Under the pieces are notes generated by a model. It had not been told where the DNA came from. It worked only from the letters and a program-made list of their open reading frames with translations, and made no database searches. From Myxococcales bacterium (GTDB taxonomy: Bacteria > Myxococcota_A > Polyangia > Polyangiales > Polyangiaceae): a stretch of 64,000 nucleotides of DNA. The position numbers and the translations under genes were made by a program. The stretch spans positions 186,001 to 250,000 of the forward strand of contig JADJKB010000022.1 in assembly GCA_016706225.1 (NCBI GenBank). Reading direction: 5' to 3'. This document shows positions 50,230 to 58,875 of the stretch, in pieces (positions within the stretch are counted from its first letter, which is position 1; each line of letters begins with the position of its first letter).

Positions 50230-51299
50230 GGTTTCTCCAGCTTCACGGGTAGCTCCCCTTGTGCGAGGGTCACTTCACTCTCGATGACGGCGCTCTCGTC
50301 GCTCACGCCCGCGGGGTGTTCGACGCGCTGGTAGGCAACCCGCCAGGCGAGCGGAAGACCGTCCGCTGCGGGCGCCAGCGTGAGCTCCACGAGCGCCCAC
50401 CGGGTTCCGTCGGCGCCGAGGCGATCGTCGTGGATCACCCGACGCGGGACACCAACCTTGCCGAGCGGGCGATAGTGGCGCGCGAGATACCGCACACTAC
50501 GCGTGACGCTGGCGTAGTCGTCGCCCACGGCTTCGACCGAGATCTCCAGGCGACGGAACAGGTCGCCTGTGGGAAATGCGTGCCCCACACCCACACTCTC
50601 GAGCTCGAGCTCGACGCGGCGCGACGAGATGCGTCGCGCCCGTACGACGATGGCGTCCTTCAGCGACGACTCGCGACGCTGGCGCGAAAACCCATGCTGG
50701 CGTCGCGTGCCGTCCTTCGGCATGTGACAGGTCGCACAGGCCAGCCCCGCAAACTTCCCCCGGGCGTGCTCACTGACCGTGGACTGCATGAGCTCGGGTC
50801 GGGGCCGCGCAAGGGTGTCCGGAAAAGCGAACTCGTGACACGAAGCGCAGGCTCCGACCGATGCAAAGCGGGCGTCACGCTGCAGACGGTGCGGGGCGCG
50901 CTCCGGGCCGGCCTCCGCGCGCGGCGCCGCGAGCACGACCTCGCCGCTCAGATGACAGGTGACACAGCCCACTCCGAGCTGCGACAGCTCCGCCGGTGCG
51001 TCGGCAGAAGGGTCAGCCTCCGGCGCGTGACAGCTCCGGCACATGGCGAGTGGCTCCCGAGCGAGGGCGCGCTGGTAGGCCGGATCACGATCCGAGCGCT
51101 GGTGTGGTGACCCCCGCCACTCCCGCGCGACGTCCGCGTGGCAGCGGACACACTCCCGGTTTGCTCGCGCCATCGCCAGACCGCGAGCGCGGGCCGGTCG
51201 TGGCAGCTCGACGGCTGCTGGGGCCGGCGGCTTCGCGGGCGGCGCGGCGGGACCGGCGCAGCACGCGAATGCAAGCGGGAGCGCGAGCAGACTTCGCAC
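50226..51299 (-). CDS. Five-haem cytochrome c lipoprotein-like
   Basis: A 357-residue protein from GTG 51299. The hydrophobic start ends in FACCAG, a likely lipoprotein or signal cleavage site. Five CxxCH haem-attachment motifs are present (starting at Cys50, 87, 112, 151, 188), a cytochrome-c554-like arrangement, with several extra His that could serve as sixth ligands (SPHQRS, TVSEHARG). Residues after 215 form a beta-rich domain without haem motifs. It could transfer electrons at the periplasmic or outer-membrane surface. The neighbour with the propeller may be its partner. No ribosome site is evident. Confidence 0.85.
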   Translation of the reverse strand: MRSLLALPLAFACCAGPAAPPAKPPAPAAVELPRPARARGLAMARANRECVRCHADVAREWRGSPHQRSDRDPAYQRALAREPLAMCRSCHAPEADPSADAPAELSQLGVGCVTCHLSGEVVLAAPRAEAGPERAPHRLQRDARFASVGACASCHEFAFPDTLARPRPELMQSTVSEHARGKFAGLACATCHMPKDGTRRQHGFSRQRRESSLKDAIVVRARRISSRRVELELESVGVGHAFPTGDLFRRLEISVEAVGDDYASVTRSVRYLARHYRPLGKVGVPRRVIHDDRLGADGTRWALVELTLAPAADGLPLAWRVAYQRVEHPAGVSDESAVIESEVTLAQGELPVKLEKP

Positions 51300-51312
51300 G
51301 CGCGGGACGTTA

Positions 51313-51969
51313 TCACTCGAAGCGCGCGCCGCCCACGTCGAGCGGCGCAATCGCTGCGCCGTCAACGAGGTCCGAAGCAGGTTCGGGCCGAAGCGCTCGG
51401 AGCTCGAGCGGCACGACACCCGCCCAGCACGGCCGCTCGAGATCGGACGCGAGGTCGAGGGGGGGACCACGCCGGATCTTGGCGGAGGCTTCGCCGACGG
51501 GAAATGCCACGACGCGGGTCGCCGAGAGCTCGGCGTCGTTCGGCTCGCGCACTTCGAGCGAGCGGCCGGGGGTGACGTGGTCCACCAACGCGGCCAGCAC
51601 CCGCCGCTTCTCCTGCGCGTCCTCGACTTCGCGCCCACGACCGAAGATGACGACCGAGCGGTAGTTCATCGAGTGGTGCATGGCGGAGCGGGCGAGCACG
51701 AGGCCGTCGAGAATGGTCACGCTGACACACGCGGACACGCCCTCGACCAGCGCGGCGAGCATGCGGTTCTTCTTGGCTCCGTGCAGGAAGAGCTCGTCCC
51801 CCACGCGCACGTGAGCTGTCGGGAGCACGTAGGGCTGTCCTTCGCGGACGAAGGCCACCTGACACAGGAGCGCCGCATCCAGGATGTCGTGCACGACCCT
51901 CGGGTCGTACGACCCGCGCTCGGGGTGGCGTTTCAGCTGGGTACGTTGGGTGGGGGAGCTCGCGACCAT
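51313..51969 (-). CDS. PNPOx-family flavin-binding protein
   Basis: 218 residues from ATG 51969 (AGG seven bases upstream; a GTG-less upstream extension to 52008 is rejected). The split-barrel FMN-binding fold is suggested by CQVAFVREGQPYVLPTAHVR, LFLHGAKKNRMLAALVEG, VSVTILDGLVLARSAMHHS and NYRSVVIFGRG. It matches pyridoxamine-5'-phosphate-oxidase-like/NimA-type proteins. Typical substrates are unknown. It is divergent from a MocR regulator with an inverted repeat between the two starts. Confidence 0.88.
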   Translation of the reverse strand: MVASSPTQRTQLKRHPERGSYDPRVVHDILDAALLCQVAFVREGQPYVLPTAHVRVGDELFLHGAKKNRMLAALVEGVSACVSVTILDGLVLARSAMHHSMNYRSVVIFGRGREVEDAQEKRRVLAALVDHVTPGRSLEVREPNDAELSATRVVAFPVGEASAKIRRGPPLDLASDLERPCWAGVVPLELRALRPEPASDLVDGAAIAPLDVGGARFE

Positions 51970-52005
51970 TTTCACACCTGCCTTGTGGCAAGCGACACTG
52001 TGTCC

Positions 52006-52035
52006 CAAACTGGACTAGATGAAAGGTACAGTTTG
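52006..52035. promoter_or_regulatory. Inverted repeat between PNPOx and MocR genes
   Basis: CAAACTGGAC (52006-52015) and GTACAGTTTG (52026-52035) are inverted with one mismatch (ten-base arms, ten-base spacer). It covers the MocR start region and lies 36 bases upstream of the divergent PNPOx ATG. This is a candidate operator for the MocR regulator. Confidence 0.5.
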
Positions 52036-53517
52036 AAAAGACCGGATAGGCCAGTTCGACGCTCCGGGCTGCCGCTCGACCTGGCAGAACACGCGGGCGA
52101 GGCACTGTTCGTCCAGATCGCGCGGGCGCTCTCGGACGACATCCGGCGCGGACGTCTGCGTCCCGGCGCCCGCTTGCCCGGCGCGCGGACGCTGGCGAGC
52201 GAGCTGGCGGTACACCGAAACACCGTCGTTGCGGCCTACAGCGAGCTGGCGGCGGAAGGCTGGATCGTCGCACGAGAAGCGCGGGGGTCGTTCGTCTCGT
52301 CCGCGCTGCCGGAGACTTCGCCTCGGCGTTTCACTCGCAGCGTTGCACCCGCGGGGGTCGCCCGACGACCCGGCTTCGACCTCGGACGATTTCCCGACCT
52401 CGACGAGAGCGCCCCGCCGCGCGGCGCGCTGGTCTTGTCCGGGGGAGTGCCGGACGTACGCCTTGCACCCAAGCTGGAGCTTGGGCGGGCGCTCCGGCGG
52501 GTGCTCGGGCGCGACAGCGTCCGGGTGTCGAGCTACGGCAACGAGCAGGGACACCCCGCACTCCGCAGCGCGGTCGCCGAACTGTTGACCACGACGCGAG
52601 GTGTGCTCGCTGCGGCCGACGACGTGCTCGTAACCCGCGGCAGTCAGATGGCGCTGTACTTGATCGCGCGCGTGCTGCTCTCGCCCGGCGACGTCGTGGC
52701 GGTCGAAGCGCTGGGGTACCGACCGGCCTGGAACGTGTTCTCGAGCCTGGGCGCCGAGTGTCTACCGGTGCCAGTGGATGCCGCTGGCCTCGACGTGAGT
52801 GCGCTCGAACGCGCGCTCGAACGCCGGCCGATCCGTGCGCTCTACCTCACTCCGCACCATCAGTATCCGACGCTGGCCACGCTGAGCGCGCCGCGTCGCC
52901 TCGCGTTGCTCTGGCTGGCGGAGAGACACCGCTTTGCGATCATCGAAGACGACTACGATCACGAGTTCCACTACGAAGGACGACCCGTGCTCCCGTTGGC
53001 AAGCGCGGACCGCGCGGGGGTGGTGCTCTACGTCGGCACGCTGTCGAAGATCTTCACACCGGGCCTGCGCGTTGGGTGGGTGGTCGGGCCGCCTCCCGTC
53101 ATAGAAGCGATGAGCCGCGTGCGCGCCCACATCGATCGCCAGGGCGACTTGCTGCTCGAGGCGGCGCTGGGCGAGTTGCTCGAAGACGGAGTCGTGCAGC
53201 GCCACGCGCGCAAGGCCCGGCGCATCTATCAGGCGCGCCGCGACCATCTGCTGGAGGCGCTCCGGCGCCACACCGGCGACTGCCTGAGCATCCGGGTCCC
53301 CACCGGCGGCATGGCGCTCTGGGCTCGGACCCAGGGCATCGACGCGGACGCCTGGGCCAAGCGCGCGCTCTCGCACGGGGTGGTCGTGCTGCCAGCGCGC
53401 CGTTTTGCGTTCGACGGCCGAGCCCGACCGTTCTTGCGCCTCGGGTTCGCCAGCCTGAACGAGCGCGAGCTGAGCGAAGCAGCGCGACGCCTCGGTCGCG
53501 CCCGCAGCAGCAAGTGA
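52033..53517 (+). CDS. MocR/PdxR-type GntR regulator with aminotransferase-like domain
   Basis: 494 residues from TTG 52033 (AAAGG six bases upstream; GTG 52000 is an alternative). The N-terminal winged helix is GEALFVQIARALSDDI, RLRPGARLPGARTLASELAV, HRNTVVAAYSELAAEGW. The large C-terminal domain is a fold-type I aminotransferase: TRGSQMALYLIARVLL, LTPHHQYPT, IIEDDYDHEFHYEGRP, and the PLP lysine in VGTLSKIFTPGLRVGW. Relatives such as PdxR bind PLP and control vitamin B6 or amine metabolism. The neighbouring PNPOx-family gene on the opposite strand is its likely target. Confidence 0.92.
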   Translation: MKRPDRPVRRSGLPLDLAEHAGEALFVQIARALSDDIRRGRLRPGARLPGARTLASELAVHRNTVVAAYSELAAEGWIVAREARGSFVSSALPETSPRRFTRSVAPAGVARRPGFDLGRFPDLDESAPPRGALVLSGGVPDVRLAPKLELGRALRRVLGRDSVRVSSYGNEQGHPALRSAVAELLTTTRGVLAAADDVLVTRGSQMALYLIARVLLSPGDVVAVEALGYRPAWNVFSSLGAECLPVPVDAAGLDVSALERALERRPIRALYLTPHHQYPTLATLSAPRRLALLWLAERHRFAIIEDDYDHEFHYEGRPVLPLASADRAGVVLYVGTLSKIFTPGLRVGWVVGPPPVIEAMSRVRAHIDRQGDLLLEAALGELLEDGVVQRHARKARRIYQARRDHLLEALRRHTGDCLSIRVPTGGMALWARTQGIDADAWAKRALSHGVVVLPARRFAFDGRARPFLRLGFASLNERELSEAARRLGRARSSK

Positions 53518-53523
53518 CAGCGC

Positions 53524-54534
53524 TTGCGAGCACAGCGTGCCTTCGATACCTTCCGCAACCGCTCCGTGGCCCGCCTGTTTCGTGAAATCTTCGTCGAGCG
53601 CTTCCTGCTCCGCCGGGCCGAGCGCCGCGCTGCGAGCGCCTCTCCGGAGCAGCGGCGGGAAATGCGCCGACTGCTCGGCGCCGCGCGCGCGAGAGTCGGC
53701 GCGGCCGGGCAGCTCCGCAGTCCCGGCGAGAACGGCCCCGCGTTCAGGCTGCTGGGCGAGGCGTTTGCGATCCTGGTGAGCGCGCACCTCGTGGCGCGCG
53801 GAGAGGCCGACGGTGAACGCGTGCTCGGAGCGGCGTCGGCATGGCAGAAGCTGGAAGCGCTCGCGGAAACGGGTGAGCTGGCGCGCGCGCCGACGGACCT
53901 CGAAGGTTTTCTGAGCAACGAGGACGTGCTCGCCGCCGATCGACTCGAACCTCGCGAGGCCCTGCGCCTCCGCCCACAGCTCGAAGCCCTGCTCCGGCAG
54001 CTCGCCGGCGCGCTCGAGGTGCGCAGCGTGCGCCGCATCAAGGTCAACCGCGCCCTGCGCATGGTGGCGGTCGCGGCCGGCCTCTTGACGCTGCTCGTCG
54101 CGACGGTGGCTTGGGCGCTCGCGCCGGCCAACGTCGCCCGGGGCAAGCCGGTGACGACGAGCAGCATCTTCCCGAGAACACCCGATCCGGCCGGCGCCAC
54201 CGACGGTGTGCGAGGGCGCGGGTTCGGGGTGCACACGACCTTCGAGCATCTGCCGTGGGTCATCATCGACCTGGGCAAGAGCTACAAACTCTCGGAGGTC
54301 GTCGTGTACCACCGCAGCGACAACCATCAGCTCGAGACCCTGCCGCTCACCTTGCAGCTCTCACAGGACGGCGCGAGCTACTCGGAAATCTCGACGCGCA
54401 GCACGTTGTTCACGGCAGAAGAGCCTTGGCACCAGAAACTCGACGGTAAGCCCGCGCGCTACGTCCGGCTGATCGTGAACAAAAAAGAGAAGGGCTACAT
54501 CGCCCTCAGTGAGATCGAAGTCTACGGAAGGTAG
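53524..54534 (+). CDS. Membrane protein with C-terminal discoidin (F5/8 type C) domain
   Basis: Up to 336 residues from TTG 53524. A GTG at 53566 (VARLFREIFVERFL) is a plausible shorter start, and neither has a clear ribosome site. A helical, charged N-terminal part of about 180 residues is followed by one transmembrane helix (LRMVAVAAGLLTLLVATVAWAL). A carbohydrate-binding F5/8C-type domain follows: RGKPVTTSS, WVIIDLGKSYKLSEVVVYHR, RYVRLIVNKKEKGYIALSEIEVYG. The topology would place the binding domain outside the membrane and the helical part inside, which suggests a surface sensor or anchor. Confidence 0.8.
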   Translation: MRAQRAFDTFRNRSVARLFREIFVERFLLRRAERRAASASPEQRREMRRLLGAARARVGAAGQLRSPGENGPAFRLLGEAFAILVSAHLVARGEADGERVLGAASAWQKLEALAETGELARAPTDLEGFLSNEDVLAADRLEPREALRLRPQLEALLRQLAGALEVRSVRRIKVNRALRMVAVAAGLLTLLVATVAWALAPANVARGKPVTTSSIFPRTPDPAGATDGVRGRGFGVHTTFEHLPWVIIDLGKSYKLSEVVVYHRSDNHQLETLPLTLQLSQDGASYSEISTRSTLFTAEEPWHQKLDGKPARYVRLIVNKKEKGYIALSEIEVYGR

Positions 54535-54545
54535 CGAATACGGAG

Positions 54546-55106
54546 ATGCCCCGACGACGCTTGCACGAGACCTCACCCGAGGCCACGACCGAGACCGACG
54601 AAGATCTGGTCTCGCGCACGGACAAGAAGCGCGCGCGGCGTGTGCGCGAGGACGCACTCTTCGAGCTCACCCGGGAGCTGACCGCACTCAGTGAGAAGAA
54701 CCTCGGGCGACTGGGCCTGCCGGAGCCGGTCCTGGACGCCATCCTCGACGCTCAGAAGATCAAGAGCCCGCGCGCTCGCGGTCGGCAAGAGCGGGTCGTG
54801 CGTGGCGCACTGCGGGACGCCGAGTGGCCGGCAGTTCGCGCGCGACTCGACACCCTGCTCTTGCACGGCACGGCTCCGACGGCGGCGCCTGCACCGGGCG
54901 AGGGCAAAGAGCGCGAGTGGGTGGTGCGCCTCTTGGGTGAAGGCAGCACCGGGCTCGACGCTTTTCTGGCGGACCACCCGAGTGTGGATCGCGAGCACCT
55001 GTTCAAGCTCGTCCGCGCGGCGGGTCGCGGTGCGCCGGACGTGCGCAAGCGGGCCGAGGGCAAGCTCGCGCGGACGATTGCGCTCCTGTTGCGGCATCCG
55101 GGTTGA
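54546..55106 (+). CDS. darP: DarP/YjgA-like ribosome-associated protein (DUF615)
   Basis: A 186-residue protein with the DUF615 hallmark near its N-terminus (SRTDKKRARRVREDALFEL) and LGLPEPVLDAILDAQKIKSP. In E. coli DarP (YjgA) binds the 50S subunit and promotes maturation. The C-terminal LARTIALLLRH-type helix ends the protein. It is twelve bases after the discoidin gene and converges with the AsnB-like gene. Confidence 0.85.
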   Translation: MPRRRLHETSPEATTETDEDLVSRTDKKRARRVREDALFELTRELTALSEKNLGRLGLPEPVLDAILDAQKIKSPRARGRQERVVRGALRDAEWPAVRARLDTLLLHGTAPTAAPAPGEGKEREWVVRLLGEGSTGLDAFLADHPSVDREHLFKLVRAAGRGAPDVRKRAEGKLARTIALLLRHPG

Positions 55107-55118
55107 GCGCGCGCCGAC

Positions 55119-56861
55119 TCAGACGGGCTCACCCTCGACCACGATGCGGCGCCAGAGCTCGAACGTGAGCAGCATCCACAGGCGTAACCCGTACCGGCCC
55201 GGTCCCTCCTCCGTGTCATACGAGAGGAGCTGCGCGACCCGCTTGGGATCGAAGATGCCAGCCCGCACGATCTCCTTCTTGCTCAAGATCTTCCGAGCGA
55301 AACGCCGCATCTCGCCCTGAAACCAGAAGTGAACCGGCACACGCATGCCGCTCTTCGGGCGCCGAATCACCGCTTCCGGCAGCGCGTCCTTGTACGCGAG
55401 CTTGAGCACTACCTTCTCCACACCCTGCCGCAGCTTCAAGGTCGGCGGCATCCGGAAAGACAGCTTCAACAATCGCTCGTCGAACAGCGGCGACAACATG
55501 GTCAGGGCGAAGGCTCCGGTCATGCGGTCCACCTTGGGCAGGATCAGGTGCGCGCCCTTCTGTCGGATGTTGATCGCACACAGCTTGTTCAGGAACGCGG
55601 TGGGCAGCTCGGCGTCGAGCTCACCCGAGAACACCCCTTCGAGATCCTGCTGTGCATCCACCTTGGAACGCCAGCTGGGCACCATCAGACGCGCCCACTC
55701 CTCGTAGCTGCGACGATAGGAAGCCAGGTACATGCGCGCGCGAAACCCCGAGTCTCGATCGATGCCGCCATACCAGTGGTGGAGCAGCATCGGGATGTTC
55801 TTGGGGCCGCCAAAGACCGGATCTCCTCCCTCACCGTTGAACACACACGCCACATCGCGCGACACGCGCCCGGCGAGCTCGAAGTTGGGCACCGTGATCG
55901 GGTCGCCGATCGGATCGTCGAGGTGCCAGACGATGCGGCGCAGGCGCGGCAAGAAGTCCTTCGGGCGCAGCAACACCTCTTCGTGCTCGGTGCCACAACG
56001 CTCTGCTACAGAGCGGGCGTACGGCAGCTCGTTGTCGTAGTCGTCCCCGAAGTGGATGGCGTAGGTCTTGACCTTGGCGTCGTGTTGTCGGGCGACCTCC
56101 GCGGTGACGGCGCTCGAGTCGAGCCCGCCCGACAAGAAGACACCGACGGGCTCACCGCGGGGCAGCCGCACCGCAACGGCGTCCCGGTGCAGCTCGGCAA
56201 AACGCCGGATCCACTCGGCGTCCGGCGCTGATTCGAGCTCACGATCGTCCTCGAACTCGTACCAGCGCGTGATCGCCGGCTCGGCCGCAGCGCCCTCGAG
56301 CTCGAGCCGATGTCCGGGGCGAAGCTCGTGCACACCTTCGAGCATGGTGCCGCTGCCGGGTACGAAGCTCATGCTGAGGTACTGCGCGACCGCGGCGGCG
56401 CGGATCCTGCGTGGGAACCCGGGCGCCGACAGGATGCCCTTTGGTTCCACCGCGAACAGCAGACGTCCCGCATGGCGAGCCCAGTACAGCGTGCGAACGC
56501 CGGCTCCGTCGCGTGCGAGACAGAGCCTCGCGCCGTCGAACGCGGCAAAGGTGAAGGCGCCGGTGAGCTCGCTCACGAGCTCTGGACCCAGCCTGCGGTA
56601 ATCCGCCAGCAGCTGCGCGGGGGACACGAACCGGGAGCCGGTCAGGTATCCGCTCATTGCGATACACGCGTCGGCTTCCGAGGCGAGGCATGCGGAGCGC
56701 AAGCGCGGCGAAGCTTCGGGCCGGGCGGCACGCACGGCCACGCTGCCCTGTGCCGAGACGAAGCTGACGACCTTGCCGCGACCGCGGTGAGCGAGCACTT
56801 CGCTCATGCGTTCGAGCAGGCGCGGCTCGGGAGGCCCTGTGAAACCGAAGAGCGCGCCCAT
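55119..56861 (-). CDS. Asparagine-synthetase-like protein lacking the N-terminal catalytic cysteine
   Basis: 580 residues resembling AsnB, which uses ATP to adenylate a carboxylate and amidates it. The synthetase domain is intact: SGGLDSS pyrophosphate loop (244-250), NGEGGDPVFGG, KVDRMTGAFAL and the C-terminal DALPEAVIRRPKSGMRVPV. The glutaminase domain has lost its nucleophile: the start is MGALFGFTG where family members begin MCGI(F/A)G, and HRGRG replaces HRGPD. Glutamine hydrolysis is therefore unlikely. The enzyme may use free ammonia or another amine, or make an amide or lactam as beta-lactam synthetases do. TGATG overlap with the upstream membrane protein gene. Confidence 0.85.
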   Translation of the reverse strand: MGALFGFTGPPEPRLLERMSEVLAHRGRGKVVSFVSAQGSVAVRAARPEASPRLRSACLASEADACIAMSGYLTGSRFVSPAQLLADYRRLGPELVSELTGAFTFAAFDGARLCLARDGAGVRTLYWARHAGRLLFAVEPKGILSAPGFPRRIRAAAVAQYLSMSFVPGSGTMLEGVHELRPGHRLELEGAAAEPAITRWYEFEDDRELESAPDAEWIRRFAELHRDAVAVRLPRGEPVGVFLSGGLDSSAVTAEVARQHDAKVKTYAIHFGDDYDNELPYARSVAERCGTEHEEVLLRPKDFLPRLRRIVWHLDDPIGDPITVPNFELAGRVSRDVACVFNGEGGDPVFGGPKNIPMLLHHWYGGIDRDSGFRARMYLASYRRSYEEWARLMVPSWRSKVDAQQDLEGVFSGELDAELPTAFLNKLCAINIRQKGAHLILPKVDRMTGAFALTMLSPLFDERLLKLSFRMPPTLKLRQGVEKVVLKLAYKDALPEAVIRRPKSGMRVPVHFWFQGEMRRFARKILSKKEIVRAGIFDPKRVAQLLSYDTEEGPGRYGLRLWMLLTFELWRRIVVEGEPV

Positions 56862-58021
56862 CAGCCGAAGTCGGCGTCGCCGCCGAAGTCCGCGCTGCCA
56901 CCGAAGTCCGCGCTGCCGCCATGAGCTGCACCGTCATCGCCCGACGAATCGTGACTCGACTCGAAGCTCGAGTCCGAAGACGCCCCGCCTCCGTCGGAAC
57001 CCGTCGAGCCGGGCTCTGCGGGTCGCTGCGGCGGCTGGGGATGCTCGACCGATTCCGGGACCGGCGGTGGCGCGAGGGCGAGCCCCGCCAAGCCGCCGGC
57101 GAGCGCACCGAAGGCGATCAGATCCACCGGGACCGCGAACGCGGTCGCCTCGGGGACGGTGGGCCCGAGGGCCTTGATCTTGGGGACGTCTTTGGGAAAC
57201 AACCCGGCATCGATCAATTGACGACCGGACAGCGGCAAGAGCCCGGAGGCGATCAGGCGCTCGCGCATGCGAGTCCCGGTTGGTGTCGCGTCGTGCAGCA
57301 GCAGCACGGGCAGATCGGCTCGCTCCTGGAGCAGCCGCTTGGCATGAGAGAGCAGATAACTCGGGTAGCCATTTTCGCTGAGCACGAGCGCCCGCTGATC
57401 GGCGTGGAAGTTGTTCTTCACGAACAGATCGACCAGCAGGTCGTGCTGCACGACCAAGATCCGCTCGACACCGTAGTCGTAGATGTCGCTCTCGCGATAC
57501 GGACCGGGCGCACGATCGAGCGACGGTTTCTCGAGCAGTCGCTCGATGGGGCGCTCGGCGGCCCTCCACTTGTTGACCCAGCCACGCAATGCTTCACGCG
57601 AGGCCGCCGCGCGGCCCTCGGGGGAAATCTGGCGTTGAAAGCGACCGGCAATCCAGGCGACGACCCCCACCAGGATGACCAGCGCCGACACGAGCACGAG
57701 CGCGGTCGAGTCCAACACACGCCCGACGACCACACCGACGACTCCGCCAAGCACCGCAAGGCGGCCGCTCCTGCCGCCCAGGGTGAGAAGAGTCTCGAAC
57801 ACAGCCAGGATGCGCTGCTCTCGCCCACGGCAGTAACGAGCGTAGAGCTGATTGAAGGTGAAGTAGTAGGTGTCCTTGGCGCTAGCGCCGGACAAGAGCG
57901 CCATGAACTTGGTGTCCGTGATGCCGTCGCTCTTCGGATCGAAAACGTACTGATACTTGCAGCTCTTGCACGCGGTGCCTTCGCGCCGGGTCTGGCTGGT
58001 GGCGCACTTCGGACACTTCAC
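56861..58021 (-). CDS. Zinc-ribbon membrane protein of unknown function
   Basis: 386 residues, GTG start overlapping the cupin stop (GTGA). A zinc ribbon with Cys3, Cys6, Cys18 and Cys21 (CPKC...CKSC) is followed by about 70 residues and two transmembrane helices (about 90-130). A central alpha/beta domain (YGVERILVVQHDLLVDLFV, RALVLSENGYPSYLL, LPVLLLHDATPTGTRMR) might bind a nucleotide or act as a nuclease-like fold, but I recognise no family. A second hydrophobic stretch (FGALAGGLAGLALA) and a low-complexity Ser/Asp tail ending in GGSADFGGSADF repeats complete it. Confidence 0.72.
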   Translation of the reverse strand: MKCPKCATSQTRREGTACKSCKYQYVFDPKSDGITDTKFMALLSGASAKDTYYFTFNQLYARYCRGREQRILAVFETLLTLGGRSGRLAVLGGVVGVVVGRVLDSTALVLVSALVILVGVVAWIAGRFQRQISPEGRAAASREALRGWVNKWRAAERPIERLLEKPSLDRAPGPYRESDIYDYGVERILVVQHDLLVDLFVKNNFHADQRALVLSENGYPSYLLSHAKRLLQERADLPVLLLHDATPTGTRMRERLIASGLLPLSGRQLIDAGLFPKDVPKIKALGPTVPEATAFAVPVDLIAFGALAGGLAGLALAPPPVPESVEHPQPPQRPAEPGSTGSDGGGASSDSSFESSHDSSGDDGAAHGGSADFGGSADFGGDADFG

Positions 58022-58710
58022 GCCGACACGCTCCGCGTGATGATGGTGCGGTTCAGCATCGGGTGATCTTCGTCGGTCGGTCCGGTGTCACTGTCCGGGT
58101 GATAGACGACGACGTCGAGTGCTTCGTCATCAGTGAAAAAACTGTGCGCGGCGTCGGCGGCAATGATGAAGACCACGCCGGGTGACAGGTCGTGTTCTCG
58201 CGTCGGTGTCACACATCGGCCCGAGCCACGTGTGACCATACCGACCCGCACGGACGGATGAGTGTGCCGGGTCTGGCGCGTGCGAGCCGGAATGTGCAGG
58301 TGGTTCAGGCACGGATCACCAAGGCGGCTCGGCGGCAACAGGAGCGAGTCCGTGCAGCCGTCGATGTAGCGCAGGCGACCGCGTGCCTCGATGGGTCCAC
58401 CCAGGCAAAACACTCCCGAGTGTCCGAGGCGCGACATGACGACCCCCTTGCCGGCGCCCCCGATGCTGCCCCGGCCGACCACGGCGGCGTACATGCCTGC
58501 GCTCAACGTGAAGCGCCCGGCGTTGCACACGAGCCCGGCCTCGCCCTGATGAACGAAGACGTAGTGCGTCGCGCCATCGGTGAGCTCGAGCACGGCGCCA
58601 CTCCAGCCGGCGAGCGCGCTGGGCAGCGCGCCTCCCGGCTCGAGGCCGAGGCCGTGCTCCAAACTTGCGAGCCGAATGCCGTCTGGCGTTCGCTCTTCGG
58701 GGGAGGACAT
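58018..58710 (-). CDS. Cupin-domain protein
   Basis: 230 residues from ATG 58710. The C-terminal half holds a cupin-like barrel with a His-rich first motif (LHIPARTRQTRHTHPSVRVG) and a later HDLSPGVVFIIAADAAHSFF segment providing further His. The N-terminal half (VLELTDGATHYVFVHQGE, LSAGMYAAVVG) may be a second, degenerate cupin. Metal-dependent dioxygenase, isomerase or sensor functions are possible. First gene of a three-gene overlapping unit with the zinc-ribbon and AsnB-like genes. Confidence 0.8.
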   Translation of the reverse strand: MSSPEERTPDGIRLASLEHGLGLEPGGALPSALAGWSGAVLELTDGATHYVFVHQGEAGLVCNAGRFTLSAGMYAAVVGRGSIGGAGKGVVMSRLGHSGVFCLGGPIEARGRLRYIDGCTDSLLLPPSRLGDPCLNHLHIPARTRQTRHTHPSVRVGMVTRGSGRCVTPTREHDLSPGVVFIIAADAAHSFFTDDEALDVVVYHPDSDTGPTDEDHPMLNRTIITRSVSA

Positions 58711-58875
58711 CGCACGGGAGAGTAGCGCGGCGCGGCTGCGAAGTGACCTACTGAGTTCAGACCGCCCCGTGAGCGTCGCTCGGGACTTCGCCAGGGTTTT
58801 GCCCCGCATTCGACCTGTTGGTCAGCCGAGCAAATCTTGCGACACTGGGCTAACCGCCCCTCCTACGGCCAGCTC

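Noticed and set aside
53940..53960. Sequence resembling a tRNA T-arm (GACTCGAACCTCGC)
   Set aside because: It lies inside the coding frame of the discoidin protein, and no acceptor stem, D-arm or anticodon arm can be drawn around it.
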